In this document: positions 16,786-24,516 of the stretch, in pieces | Layout: each line of letters starts with the position of its first letter | Position numbering within the stretch: the stretch's first letter is position 1 | Assembly: GCA_963799415.1 (NCBI GenBank) | Contig: CAWCXI010000025.1 | Span: 248,001 to 312,000 of the forward strand | Direction: 5' to 3' | Length of the DNA: 64,000 nucleotides | Source of the DNA: JAMXLO01 sp963799415 | GTDB lineage: Bacteria > Pseudomonadota > Alphaproteobacteria > Acetobacterales > Acetobacteraceae | Program-made: the position numbers and the translations under genes | The notes under the pieces: model-generated | What the model saw: the letters and a program-made list of their open reading frames with translations, nothing else | Told to the model about the DNA's origin: nothing | The model's database searches: none

Positions 16786-17550
16786 ATGACCCCAAAACTT
16801 TACGCCTTCACCTGTGGCACGGTCACCGGCGAGTTCGGACGCCTGATGGAGGGCGGTGAGGGCGACATCACCCTGCCGATCCCGGTCTACCTAATCGAGC
16901 ATCCCAAAGGCCGTGCGCTGTTCGACACTGGCCTGCACCCCGATTGCCAACAAGATCCTGCCGGCCGGCTCGGCGAGCGGCTCGCCGAGCTGTTCCGTAT
17001 CGCCTTTGCGCCCGGCGAGGAGGTGAGTGCGCGGCTCACAGCGATCGATCGCGATCCCCTCAAGATCGACCTGCTCATCAACTCGCATTTCCATTTCGAC
17101 CACGTGGGCGGCAACGCACTGATCCCCAACGCGACGATGCTGGTGCAGCGACGCGAGTGGGATGCCGGCATAGATGCCGAGACCGCCGCGCGGCACGGCT
17201 ACAACCCGCGCGATTTTGACCTCGGCCATAAGCTGCAGTTGGTCGATGGCGAGCACGACGTGTTCGGCGACGGATCGGTGGTGTGCCTGCCGACGCATGG
17301 GCACACGGCGGGACACCAGTCGCTGAGACTGCGGCTCGACGGCGGCGATGTCGTGCTGGCGGCTGATGCCTGCTATTTCTGCCGGACGCTGCGCGAGCGC
17401 CGCCTGCCGCGAAACGTGCATGACCGTGCCGAGATGTTGGCCTCGCTTGATCGGCTGGAAGCGCTGGAACGGGGTGGTGCACGCATGTTCTTCGGCCATG
17501 ACCCGGAGTTCTGGAGACGCGTGCCGCAGGCCCCCAACCCAATTGTTTGA
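16786..17550 (+). CDS. MBL-fold metallo-hydrolase, N-acyl-homoserine lactonase-like
   Basis: A 254-residue metallo-beta-lactamase-fold protein with H101-F-H103-F-D105-H106 (NSHFHFDHVGG), the later ligands in THGHTAGH, AADACYF and FGHDPEF, and a lactonase-like N terminus (PVYLIEHPKGRALFDTGLHP). This layout resembles AttM/AhlD lactonases that open homoserine-lactone rings, but the specificity loop cannot be judged here. The ribosome site GGGAG is directly beside the right target duplication of the IS, so its native promoter may be cut off. It is convergent with and nearly touches the next reductase. Confidence 0.78.
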   Translation: MTPKLYAFTCGTVTGEFGRLMEGGEGDITLPIPVYLIEHPKGRALFDTGLHPDCQQDPAGRLGERLAELFRIAFAPGEEVSARLTAIDRDPLKIDLLINSHFHFDHVGGNALIPNATMLVQRREWDAGIDAETAARHGYNPRDFDLGHKLQLVDGEHDVFGDGSVVCLPTHGHTAGHQSLRLRLDGGDVVLAADACYFCRTLRERRLPRNVHDRAEMLASLDRLEALERGGARMFFGHDPEFWRRVPQAPNPIV

Positions 17551-18525
17551 TCACGGCAGCAGCGTGACCCGATTGCGTGCGATCGCGTGGACTGTCCGGT
17601 AGGCATCCAACGCGCGCTCCAGTGGATAGCAGGCGCTCTCCACCATCGCCATCGGCCTGAGCTGTCCGCTGGCAAAACCTGGCAGCAGTTCACGCAGCAG
17701 TGCGGCCGAGGCGCTTGCGTCCGATGCCAGCGAGTCGATGCCGAAGAATGCGTGCTGACCGCGGTAGAACGTGAAGATGTCGAACGGCACTGGACGCTCG
17801 ACCGTGGATATCAGGATGTGCCGTGCGCCGTGGGCCATCGCCTGATTGGCGGCGGCGAAATACGGGCTGCCGATGGTGTTGTAGACGATGTCGGCGCCGT
17901 GGCCGCCGGTCTCGTCACGCACCACGGCCGCGACGTCAGTGTTCGATGCATCGATCATGCGGACCAGGCAATGCGGGTGGGCGAACGCCTCGGCGCGCCG
18001 GGTAACGCCGAATACGCGCGCGCCGCGCATCGCGGCGATCTGGGCGGCCGCCTGGCCGACCATACCGTTCACCGCGGTGACCAGCACGACGTCGCCCGCC
18101 TGCGGCATGCCGGCGCGATGGAAGCCCGCCTGCGCGGTGACGAACGGCACGCCAAGCGCGCCGGCTTCCTCCAGCGTCAGGGTTGCGGGCTTCTCCACGA
18201 TGGCGTCGCGATGCAGGACAAGGTGGCTGGCGTGGGTGCCGTCACGGGTAATGCCGAGGTCGCCACCCGCACCGAACACTTCGCGGCCGATCAGATCCGA
18301 CGGTCCCTCCGCTACGAGGCCCGACCAGTCACGGCCCGGCGTCCGTGGCCACACCGCCTGCGGCATACGCCCCATCGTCGCGGCAACATCGCTGCGGTTC
18401 ACGCCGGCGGCGCGCACTTCTATCAGCACCTCCTCCGCACCGCGTGGCGGCGCTTCGCAGGTTTCGATCCGCAGGTCGATGTCATCGACCGTTTCCGCCT
18501 TCCGCAGAACGCGCAGCCTTCGCAT
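17551..18525 (-). CDS. zinc-independent quinone oxidoreductase-like MDR protein
   Basis: A 324-residue medium-chain dehydrogenase/reductase. The N-terminal GroES-like domain (VLIEVRAAGVNRSDVAATMGRMP, PGRDWSGLV) lacks the zinc cysteines of alcohol dehydrogenases. The Rossmann domain has VLVTAVNGMVGQAAAQIAAMRGARVFGVTRR, then GGHGADIVYNTIGSPYF. It probably reduces quinones or enals with NADPH. It is divergent from the CoA-transferase gene with about 70 bases between, a possible shared promoter. Confidence 0.82.
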   Translation of the reverse strand: MRRLRVLRKAETVDDIDLRIETCEAPPRGAEEVLIEVRAAGVNRSDVAATMGRMPQAVWPRTPGRDWSGLVAEGPSDLIGREVFGAGGDLGITRDGTHASHLVLHRDAIVEKPATLTLEEAGALGVPFVTAQAGFHRAGMPQAGDVVLVTAVNGMVGQAAAQIAAMRGARVFGVTRRAEAFAHPHCLVRMIDASNTDVAAVVRDETGGHGADIVYNTIGSPYFAAANQAMAHGARHILISTVERPVPFDIFTFYRGQHAFFGIDSLASDASASAALLRELLPGFASGQLRPMAMVESACYPLERALDAYRTVHAIARNRVTLLP

Positions 18526-18596
18526 CGCAGTCCCCTCTGTCGCCAGTTGCGCGCAGTCTGCCCTATCCTGGCAGGAACGGTTTCGGAGACACGCGC

Positions 18597-19787
18597 ATGA
18601 ACACCCCGCTGGCAGGCGTCACTGTGCTGGATTTCGGTCAGATCTTCCAAGGCCCCTATGCCACACTGCTGATGGCCAAGGCTGGGGCCAACGTGATCAA
18701 GATCGAACCGCCGCACGGCGAGCCGGGCCGGCGACGTGCCGAAGCCGGCAAGAGCACGACGCTGCCGGTGGCGATGCTGAATGCCAACAAGCGCGCGATC
18801 ACTCTCAACCTGAAGTCGGAGCGCGGCCGTGCCCTGCTGCGTCAGATGGTCGAGCGCGCAGACGTGCTGCTGGAGAATTTCTCACCGGGCACATTGGATG
18901 AGTTGGGCGTCGGCTACGAGGTGCTGAAGGCGATCAATCCGCGGCTGGTCTACGCCACTGGTTCCGGCTTCGGGATCACGGGCCCTGACCGGGACAATTT
19001 GGCGATGGACTTCACCATTCAGGCGCAGTCAGGCATCATGAGTGTCACCGGCTTTCCCGATGGTCCGCCGGTGAAGGCGGGCCCGACGCTGGTCGATTTC
19101 ATGGGCGGTATTCACCTCTATGCGGCCGTTATCACCGCGCTGTTCCAGCGCGAGCGTACCGGGATGGGGCAGCTTGTCGAAGTGGCGATGCAGGAGACGG
19201 TGTACTCGTCGCTCGCGTCCAGCATGGAGTACCATGTGAGAACCGGCGAGCTGCCGCCGCGCACCGGCAATCGGCAGTCGGCTCTGGCCAGCGCGCCGTA
19301 CAATGCATTCCCTACCGCCGATGGTTGGGTCGCTATTCATGTGGTGACCGAGGCGCATTGGAAGAATCTGGCAATCGCGATGGGGCGTGCGGAGCTGGCG
19401 GACGATCCGCGCTTTGCCAACAACGCGGCGCGCACGGCCAATCTCGAGGCGACCGACGATGTCGTGGCGGCGTGGACCCGGACGCTTGGCAAGATGGAGG
19501 TGTTCGCCGCGGCGAAGCGCTACCGGATCCCGTGCGCGCCGGTGCGCACTGTGCCAGAGGTGATGAACGATCCGCACATGCATGGCCGCGGCATGCTGGA
19601 ACGCATCGATCATCCGGAGCTTGGCAATATCGTGGTTCCCACCACGCCGTTGCGGCTGCATGGCGCGGAGAAGGTAGCGACAGTGCCGAGCCCGACAGTG
19701 GGGCAGCACAACGAGGAGGTGTATGGCGGCTGGCTAGGGTTGCCGGCTGATGAGATAGTGGCGCTGAAGCAACAGGGCGTCATCTGA
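18597..19787 (+). CDS. CaiB/BaiF-family CoA-transferase
   Basis: A 396-residue family III CoA-transferase that moves CoA between carboxylic acids. It shows VTVLDFGQIFQGPYATLLMAKAGANVIKIEPPHGEPGR at the N terminus, NANKRAITLNLKSERG, DVLLENFSPGTLDELGVGYE, and the catalytic Asp in AMDFTIQAQSG followed by the MSVTG segment. GGAGAC precedes the ATG at 18597. It starts a same-strand run with a D-hydroxyacid dehydrogenase and Zn alcohol dehydrogenase, suggesting activation and oxidation of a hydroxy- or branched-chain acid. Confidence 0.9.
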   Translation: MNTPLAGVTVLDFGQIFQGPYATLLMAKAGANVIKIEPPHGEPGRRRAEAGKSTTLPVAMLNANKRAITLNLKSERGRALLRQMVERADVLLENFSPGTLDELGVGYEVLKAINPRLVYATGSGFGITGPDRDNLAMDFTIQAQSGIMSVTGFPDGPPVKAGPTLVDFMGGIHLYAAVITALFQRERTGMGQLVEVAMQETVYSSLASSMEYHVRTGELPPRTGNRQSALASAPYNAFPTADGWVAIHVVTEAHWKNLAIAMGRAELADDPRFANNAARTANLEATDDVVAAWTRTLGKMEVFAAAKRYRIPCAPVRTVPEVMNDPHMHGRGMLERIDHPELGNIVVPTTPLRLHGAEKVATVPSPTVGQHNEEVYGGWLGLPADEIVALKQQGVI

Positions 19788-19804
19788 CGCGTGGGAGATG
19801 AAGC

Positions 19805-20791
19805 ATGACCAAGGTAGCGGTGCTCGACGACTGGCAGGGTGTGGCGAAGACCAGTGCTGACTGGGCGCCATTGCAGGCTCGCGCCGAGGTGGTGTTCTTC
19901 GCCAAGGCGTTCGATGGCGAGGACGATGCGGCGCGTCAGCTTGCCGACTTTGAGATCGTGCTGTCCATGCGCGAGCGCACGCCGCTGCCGGGTTCGCTGA
20001 TCAATCGGCTGTCGAAGCTTCGCATGCTGGGGATGACCGGCGCGCGCAATGCCTCGCTGGATACGCCGGCCTGCACAGCGCGCGGCGTGGTAGTCTGCAA
20101 CACCACTGGCGGGGGTGGCAGCGAGGCCGCGACCGCAGAGCTCGCACTCGGCCTGTTGATCAGCGCGGCGCGTGCGATCCCTGCTGGCGATGCGAACATC
20201 CGCAGCGGAAAATTCCAGGAAGGCGTGCCGATCGGCTACGCGCTGCAGGGCAAGACGATGGGCGTTATTGGGTTGGGGCGTTTGGGCTCGCACATGGCGC
20301 GTTACTGCAAGGCGCTGAACATGAACGTGCTCGCCTGGAGCCAGAACATGACGGCGGATCGCGCGCAGCCAGCGGGCGCCACGATGGTGTCCAAGGAGGA
20401 GCTGCTGTCGCGTTCCGACGCGGTCAGCATTCATCTGGTGCTGTCGGATCGCACGCGCGGGCTGATTGGCGCGGCGGATATCGCGCGCATGAAGCCGGGC
20501 GCGATTTTGGTCAATACGTCGCGCGGGCCGATCGTTGATGAGAAGGCGCTGATCGAGGCGGTGCAGGCGCGGCGCATCGTCGCGGCATTGGATGTTTTCG
20601 ACCGCGAGCCGTTGCCGGCAAACCATCCGCTCCGCTCCGCACCTAACGTCGTCATGACGCCGCATCTGGGTTACGGCGTGCAGGAGACGTGGGTGGGCTT
20701 TTATCCGCAGAGCGTGGAGAACGCGCTGGCGTTTCTCGACGGCAAGCCGGTGCGGGTGACCAACCCGGAGGCGCTGGCGAAGCGGGCTTGA
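19805..20791 (+). CDS. D-isomer-specific 2-hydroxyacid dehydrogenase
   Basis: A 328-residue NAD(P)-dependent enzyme. The nucleotide-binding loop is GVIGLGRLGSHMARYC, and the catalytic triad appears as Arg in VNTSRGPIVDE, Glu in DVFDREPLP and His in MTPHLGYG. An unusual GGGGSEAATAEL replaces the common substrate-binding ESVAEL loop. It follows the CoA-transferase by 17 bases. The reaction is probably 2-oxoacid to D-2-hydroxyacid interconversion; the substrate is unknown. Confidence 0.88.
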   Translation: MTKVAVLDDWQGVAKTSADWAPLQARAEVVFFAKAFDGEDDAARQLADFEIVLSMRERTPLPGSLINRLSKLRMLGMTGARNASLDTPACTARGVVVCNTTGGGGSEAATAELALGLLISAARAIPAGDANIRSGKFQEGVPIGYALQGKTMGVIGLGRLGSHMARYCKALNMNVLAWSQNMTADRAQPAGATMVSKEELLSRSDAVSIHLVLSDRTRGLIGAADIARMKPGAILVNTSRGPIVDEKALIEAVQARRIVAALDVFDREPLPANHPLRSAPNVVMTPHLGYGVQETWVGFYPQSVENALAFLDGKPVRVTNPEALAKRA

Positions 20792-20845
20792 CCGGCAGGC
20801 GTCCTGCGTTACCCATCGATTGCACTTATACAGGAGACACTTCTC

Positions 20846-21908
20846 ATGCGCGCCTGGGCCGTGGTCGAGAATGGCAAGCCATTGCAGGAACTCGAACTGC
20901 CGACGCCGGAGCCGAAGGGCACCGAGGTGCTGATCGAGGTCACGCATTGTGGCGTCTGTCACTCCGATCTGCACATCTGGGAGGGCTACTACGACATCGG
21001 CGGCGGCAAGAAGATGTCGCTGAAGGACCGCGGCGTGGTGCTGCCGCTCGCGATGGGGCACGAAATCGTGGGGCGTGTCGCCAAACTGGGGCCCGACGCA
21101 AAAGGCGTGAAAATCGGCGACCTGCGTATCGTGTTCCCTTGGCTCGGCTGCGGCACCTGCGACAAGTGTCTGGCGGAAGAGGACAACATGTGCCTCACGC
21201 CGCGCAGTCTCGGCGTCTACGCCAATGGCGGCTATGGCACCCACGTGATCGCGCCGCACCCGCGACATCTGGTCGATCCTGGCACGCTCGATCCGGCGGT
21301 GGCAGCGACCTATGCCTGCTCAGGCATCACCGTGTATTCGGCGATCCGCAAGGCCATGCCGATCCCGCCCAATGAGGTGATCGTGGTTGTGGGGGCCGGC
21401 GGTCTGGGGCTGAACGCTATCGCAGTGCTGCGCGCAATGAAGCACCAGAACATCGTGGTGGTGGACATCAGCGCTGAGAAGCGCGAGGCCGCACTGAAGG
21501 CGGGCGCGCACAAGGTGGTGGACGGCAGCGGCGAAGGCGTGACGCAAGCGGATCGTCGACATGGCCGGCGGGCCGGTGCTCGCGGTGATCGACCTGGTGA
21601 ACGGCACGCAGACCGCGCGTTTCGCGTTCGACGCACTGCGCAAGGGCGGCAAGCTGATCCAGGTTGGTCTGTTCGGCGGCGAACTGACCGTGCCGCTGCC
21701 ACTGATGGCGATCCGCGCGCTGACCGTGCAGGGAACCTATGTCGGCAATCCCAAGGAGCTGCGGGAACTGGTGAAGCTGGCGCAGGAGGGAACGCTGCCC
21801 GCGTTGCCGGTTGCGACCGTGCCGCAGAGCGAGGCCAACGACGCGCTCATGCGGCTGCGCGATGGCAAGGTGACGGGGCGGCTGGTGTTGCGCAGCGACG
21901 CGGCCTGA
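20846..21908 (+). CDS. zinc-dependent alcohol dehydrogenase, frameshift near 21545
   Basis: About 353 residues after removing one extra base. The catalytic zinc site is THCGVCHSDLH (Cys35) with GHEIVG, and structural zinc cysteines are CGTCDKCLAEEDNMC. The Rossmann loop is VVVGAGGLGLNAIAVL. At 21543-21546 one surplus C moves the frame; the rest (MAGGPVLAVIDLVNGTQTARFAFDALRKGGKLIQVG...GKVTGRLVL) is a normal MDR C-terminal half. AGGAGAC precedes the ATG. It belongs to the adhP-like medium-chain alcohol dehydrogenases with glycine-rich linkers. Confidence 0.87.
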
Positions 21909-21915
21909 CCGCACC

Positions 21916-22924
21916 ATGCCATCCGGCTCCACCGACAGCGGAACGGCATTGGTGGAGCTGATGCGGGCGTACCAGATCTCCCAGCCGATCTATGTTGCGG
22001 CCAGTCTCGGGATCGCCGATCGATTGGCTGACAGACCGCGCTCGTACGAAGACCTCGCGCACGATACCGGGACATGCCGGGTCGCTTTACCGGCTGTTGC
22101 GTCTACTGGCGAGCCGTGGGGTGTTCGTCGAGCAAGGCGTCGGGCAGTTCGCGCAGACGCCGTTGTCGGAGCCATTGCGCGGCGATGTTCCCGGCTCTGT
22201 CCGGGACCTCGTGATCGTCTGGGGGCATCCGACCCACTGGCAGGCCTGGGGGCGGTTGCTGGACAGCGTTCGGACCGGCCGCCCGTCGTTCGACCTGATT
22301 TATGGCAAGAGCCATTACGAGCATCTGGCGACGGACCGAGAGGACCGCGCGATGTTTCGCGCCGGAATGGCGGCCAATCAGACACACGCCTTGCTTGCAG
22401 AGGTCTACGACCTGCCTGAGGTTTCGCAACTCGTCGACGTCGGTGGTGGCAACGGTCGCCTGCTCGCTGCTGTCCTGGCGAAGCATCGCGACATGCGTGG
22501 CGTCTTGTTTGATACAGCTCCAGTTGTCACGACGGCGGAAGCGGTGCTGCGCGCGGCCGGTGTTGTCGAACGCTGCCGGATTATCGCCGGGGATTTCCTC
22601 GTCGCCGTGCCAGCCGGTGCAGATGCCTATGTGGTGTCGAATGTGCTGATGGATTGCGATGATTCGGATGCAATCACCCTGCTTGGCGACTGCCGTGCCG
22701 TAATGGTGGCGACCGGCAGGCTGCTCGCGGTGGAGCGTGTCATTCCTGCCGACAACGCGCCATCACTCGCACAGATCAATGACGTGATGGCCTTGACGGT
22801 CATCGGCGGCCGGATCCGCACCGAGCGGGAATTTGCTGCGCTGTTCGCGGCAAGCGGGTTCAGCCTGATCAATGTCGTCGCGACCCCGGTCGACCACTAT
22901 GTCCTCGAGGCACGCCCGGTTTGA
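21916..22924 (+). CDS. SAM-dependent O-methyltransferase (Methyltransf_2 family), frameshift near 22075
   Basis: About 335 residues with one net extra base. The N-terminal dimerisation domain (LVELMRAYQISQPIYVAASLGIADRLADRPRSYEDLA, then after the slip SLYRLLRLLASRGVFVE) has the winged-helix form typical of hydroxyneurosporene and small-molecule O-methyltransferases. The SAM loop is LVDVGGGNGRLLAAVLAKH. The C terminus includes LLAVERVIPADNAPSLAQINDVMALTVIGGRIRTEREFAALFAASGF, where the catalytic His region would fall. The substrate is not predictable. The start is eight bases after the alcohol dehydrogenase stop. Confidence 0.8.
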
Positions 22925-23085
22925 GCGTTCGCCGCGTCAGGACCCCGCCAGATGGCAACCATCCCGATCCAGGTCGCTGTGAGCGCGGCAATCATACCCA
23001 TCGTCGCAAGGATCGCTGCCGGCTGGATGTCTTCGGTCCGACGGTGGGCAATGGCGATGGATCGGGCGGTGTTGGTGTAGCGCAT
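22897..23085 (-). CDS. small hypothetical membrane protein
   Basis: A 62-residue frame with GGAG eight bases before the ATG. It has one hydrophobic helix (about residues 24-45: AILATMGMIAALTATWIGMVAIW) after a basic N terminus, giving a single-pass topology. No family is recognised. Its last 28 bases overlap the 3' end of the methyltransferase on the other strand. It may be spurious. Confidence 0.35.
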   Translation of the reverse strand: MRYTNTARSIAIAHRRTEDIQPAAILATMGMIAALTATWIGMVAIWRGPDAANAQTGRASRT

Positions 23086-23168
23086 GGTGCTGACTCCATT
23101 CCGAAGCACGTTGGCAGGGCAGCACACGTTGGGTGTCCGGTGAAATTCGGAATTCTCCGTACGGGAAA

Positions 23169-23272
23169 TCATTGCCAGTGGTGGAGCGACGAAGCAATCC
23201 CAACAAGTGCGCACATCGATGGGGATTGCTTCCCGGATCACGTCCGGGACCGCTGCGCTTCTCGCAATGACA
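23169..23272. repeat. dispersed inverted repeat with GAAGCAATCCC stem
   Basis: GAAGCAATCCC (23191-23201) pairs perfectly with GGGATTGCTTC (23222-23232). Outer arms TCATTG and CAATGA pair as well, and a nested hairpin CCCGGA-TCACG-TCCGGG lies in the right arm. This is the widespread proteobacterial style of intergenic repeat in which segments like TCATTGCGAG and GAAGCAATCC recur. It fills most of the 440-base gap between methyltransferase and reductase genes. Confidence 0.7.
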
Positions 23273-23363
23273 GGGCAAACGTTTCGCTGTCCAGTGATTC
23301 AGGGTAGTAGGGAGCGCCAAACCCACACTGAGACGCTACCCTCCCTACCTCATGGAGCCTGCG

Positions 23364-24386
23364 ATGAGCCAGAATGCGTCGATCTGTCGCTCGGTTGTGC
23401 TGAAGCACCGCCCACATGGCGCGCCGCACCGCGAAGATTTTGAAATCCGCGAGAGCGCCATCCCACAACCCACCTCTGGTGAGGTGGTCACGCGCACCAT
23501 TTGGCTGTCGATCGACCCCTACATGCGCGGGAGGTTGCGCGAGCAGCAGACCTACGCGCAGCCGGTGAACCCCGGTGACCTGATGACCGGCGAAACCGTG
23601 GGCGAAGTCATCGCCTCGGCGCATGCGGATTTCGTGCCCGGCGACGTGGCGGTGGGCGCGCGTGGCTGGCAGACGCACTCGGTCACGCCGGGCGAGCGGC
23701 TGGTGAAACTCCCGCGGCGAGGGGCGCCGCTGTCAGCCTATCTCGGCGTACTTGGTATGCCGGGCGCGACCGCCTATCGCGGCATCACCGAGATATGCCA
23801 GCCGAAGAAGGGTGAGACGGTGGTGGTTTCTGCTGCTTCAGGCGCCGTCGGTTCGGTGGCCGGACAGCTCGCACGCCGTGCCGGCGCACGCGTCGTCGGC
23901 GTCGCCGGTGGCGCCGAGAAGTGTCTGTGGGTGCAGGACAGCCTTGGGTTCGACGACTGCGTTGATCACCGTTCGCTCGATGTGCACGCCGAATTGGCCG
24001 CATCGTGCCCGAACGGCATCGACGCATATTTTGAGAATGTCGGCGGCGCGGTGCAGGCGGCGGTGTTCGACCTGCTCAATCCGTTCGCCCGCGTGGCGAT
24101 GTGCGGCATGGTGTCGCAATACAACGAGGCGGAATTTCCGCCCGGTCCCAATCTCGGCTTTGTTGTCGGGAAGCGGGTGCTGATTCAGGGCTTCATCGTA
24201 TCTGATAAGCCGGAGAAGCTGGCCGAGTGGCGAAAGCTGGCGACACCTTGGGTCGCCGATGGCAGCCTGATCTACCGGGAGGACGAGGTGGACGGACTGG
24301 AACATGCCCCCGATGCGCTCGCCGGCATGCTGGGCGGGCGCAATTTCGGCAAACTGCTGGTGCGGGTTGGGGCGGATCCCTCGTAA
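23364..24386 (+). CDS. NADP-dependent oxidoreductase of the MDR leukotriene B4 dehydrogenase (CurA/YncB) type
   Basis: A 340-residue protein. The N-terminal domain has VVTRTIWLSIDPYMRGRL, diagnostic of the LTD/curcumin-reductase branch. GMPGATAYRGITEICQPKKGETVVVSAASGAVGSVAGQLA is the NADPH site, and YFENVGGAVQAAVFDLLNPFARVAMCGMVSQYN is also typical. It reduces the double bond of alpha,beta-unsaturated ketones or aldehydes. The ATG at 23364 with GGAG six bases upstream is preferred to the ATG at 23352. Confidence 0.9.
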   Translation: MSQNASICRSVVLKHRPHGAPHREDFEIRESAIPQPTSGEVVTRTIWLSIDPYMRGRLREQQTYAQPVNPGDLMTGETVGEVIASAHADFVPGDVAVGARGWQTHSVTPGERLVKLPRRGAPLSAYLGVLGMPGATAYRGITEICQPKKGETVVVSAASGAVGSVAGQLARRAGARVVGVAGGAEKCLWVQDSLGFDDCVDHRSLDVHAELAASCPNGIDAYFENVGGAVQAAVFDLLNPFARVAMCGMVSQYNEAEFPPGPNLGFVVGKRVLIQGFIVSDKPEKLAEWRKLATPWVADGSLIYREDEVDGLEHAPDALAGMLGGRNFGKLLVRVGADPS

Positions 24387-24516
24387 CCTCGCTCATCGAC
24401 CTGCGCTACTCGCCTATTCGCCGGTAATGTCCAGCTCCGCCGCTGTTCTTGTATTGCCCCTCAGGATCTCAAAGGCCCATAACTTCGGTTGAGCGTCGGG
24501 AGCCGGGAGGTCGGCC

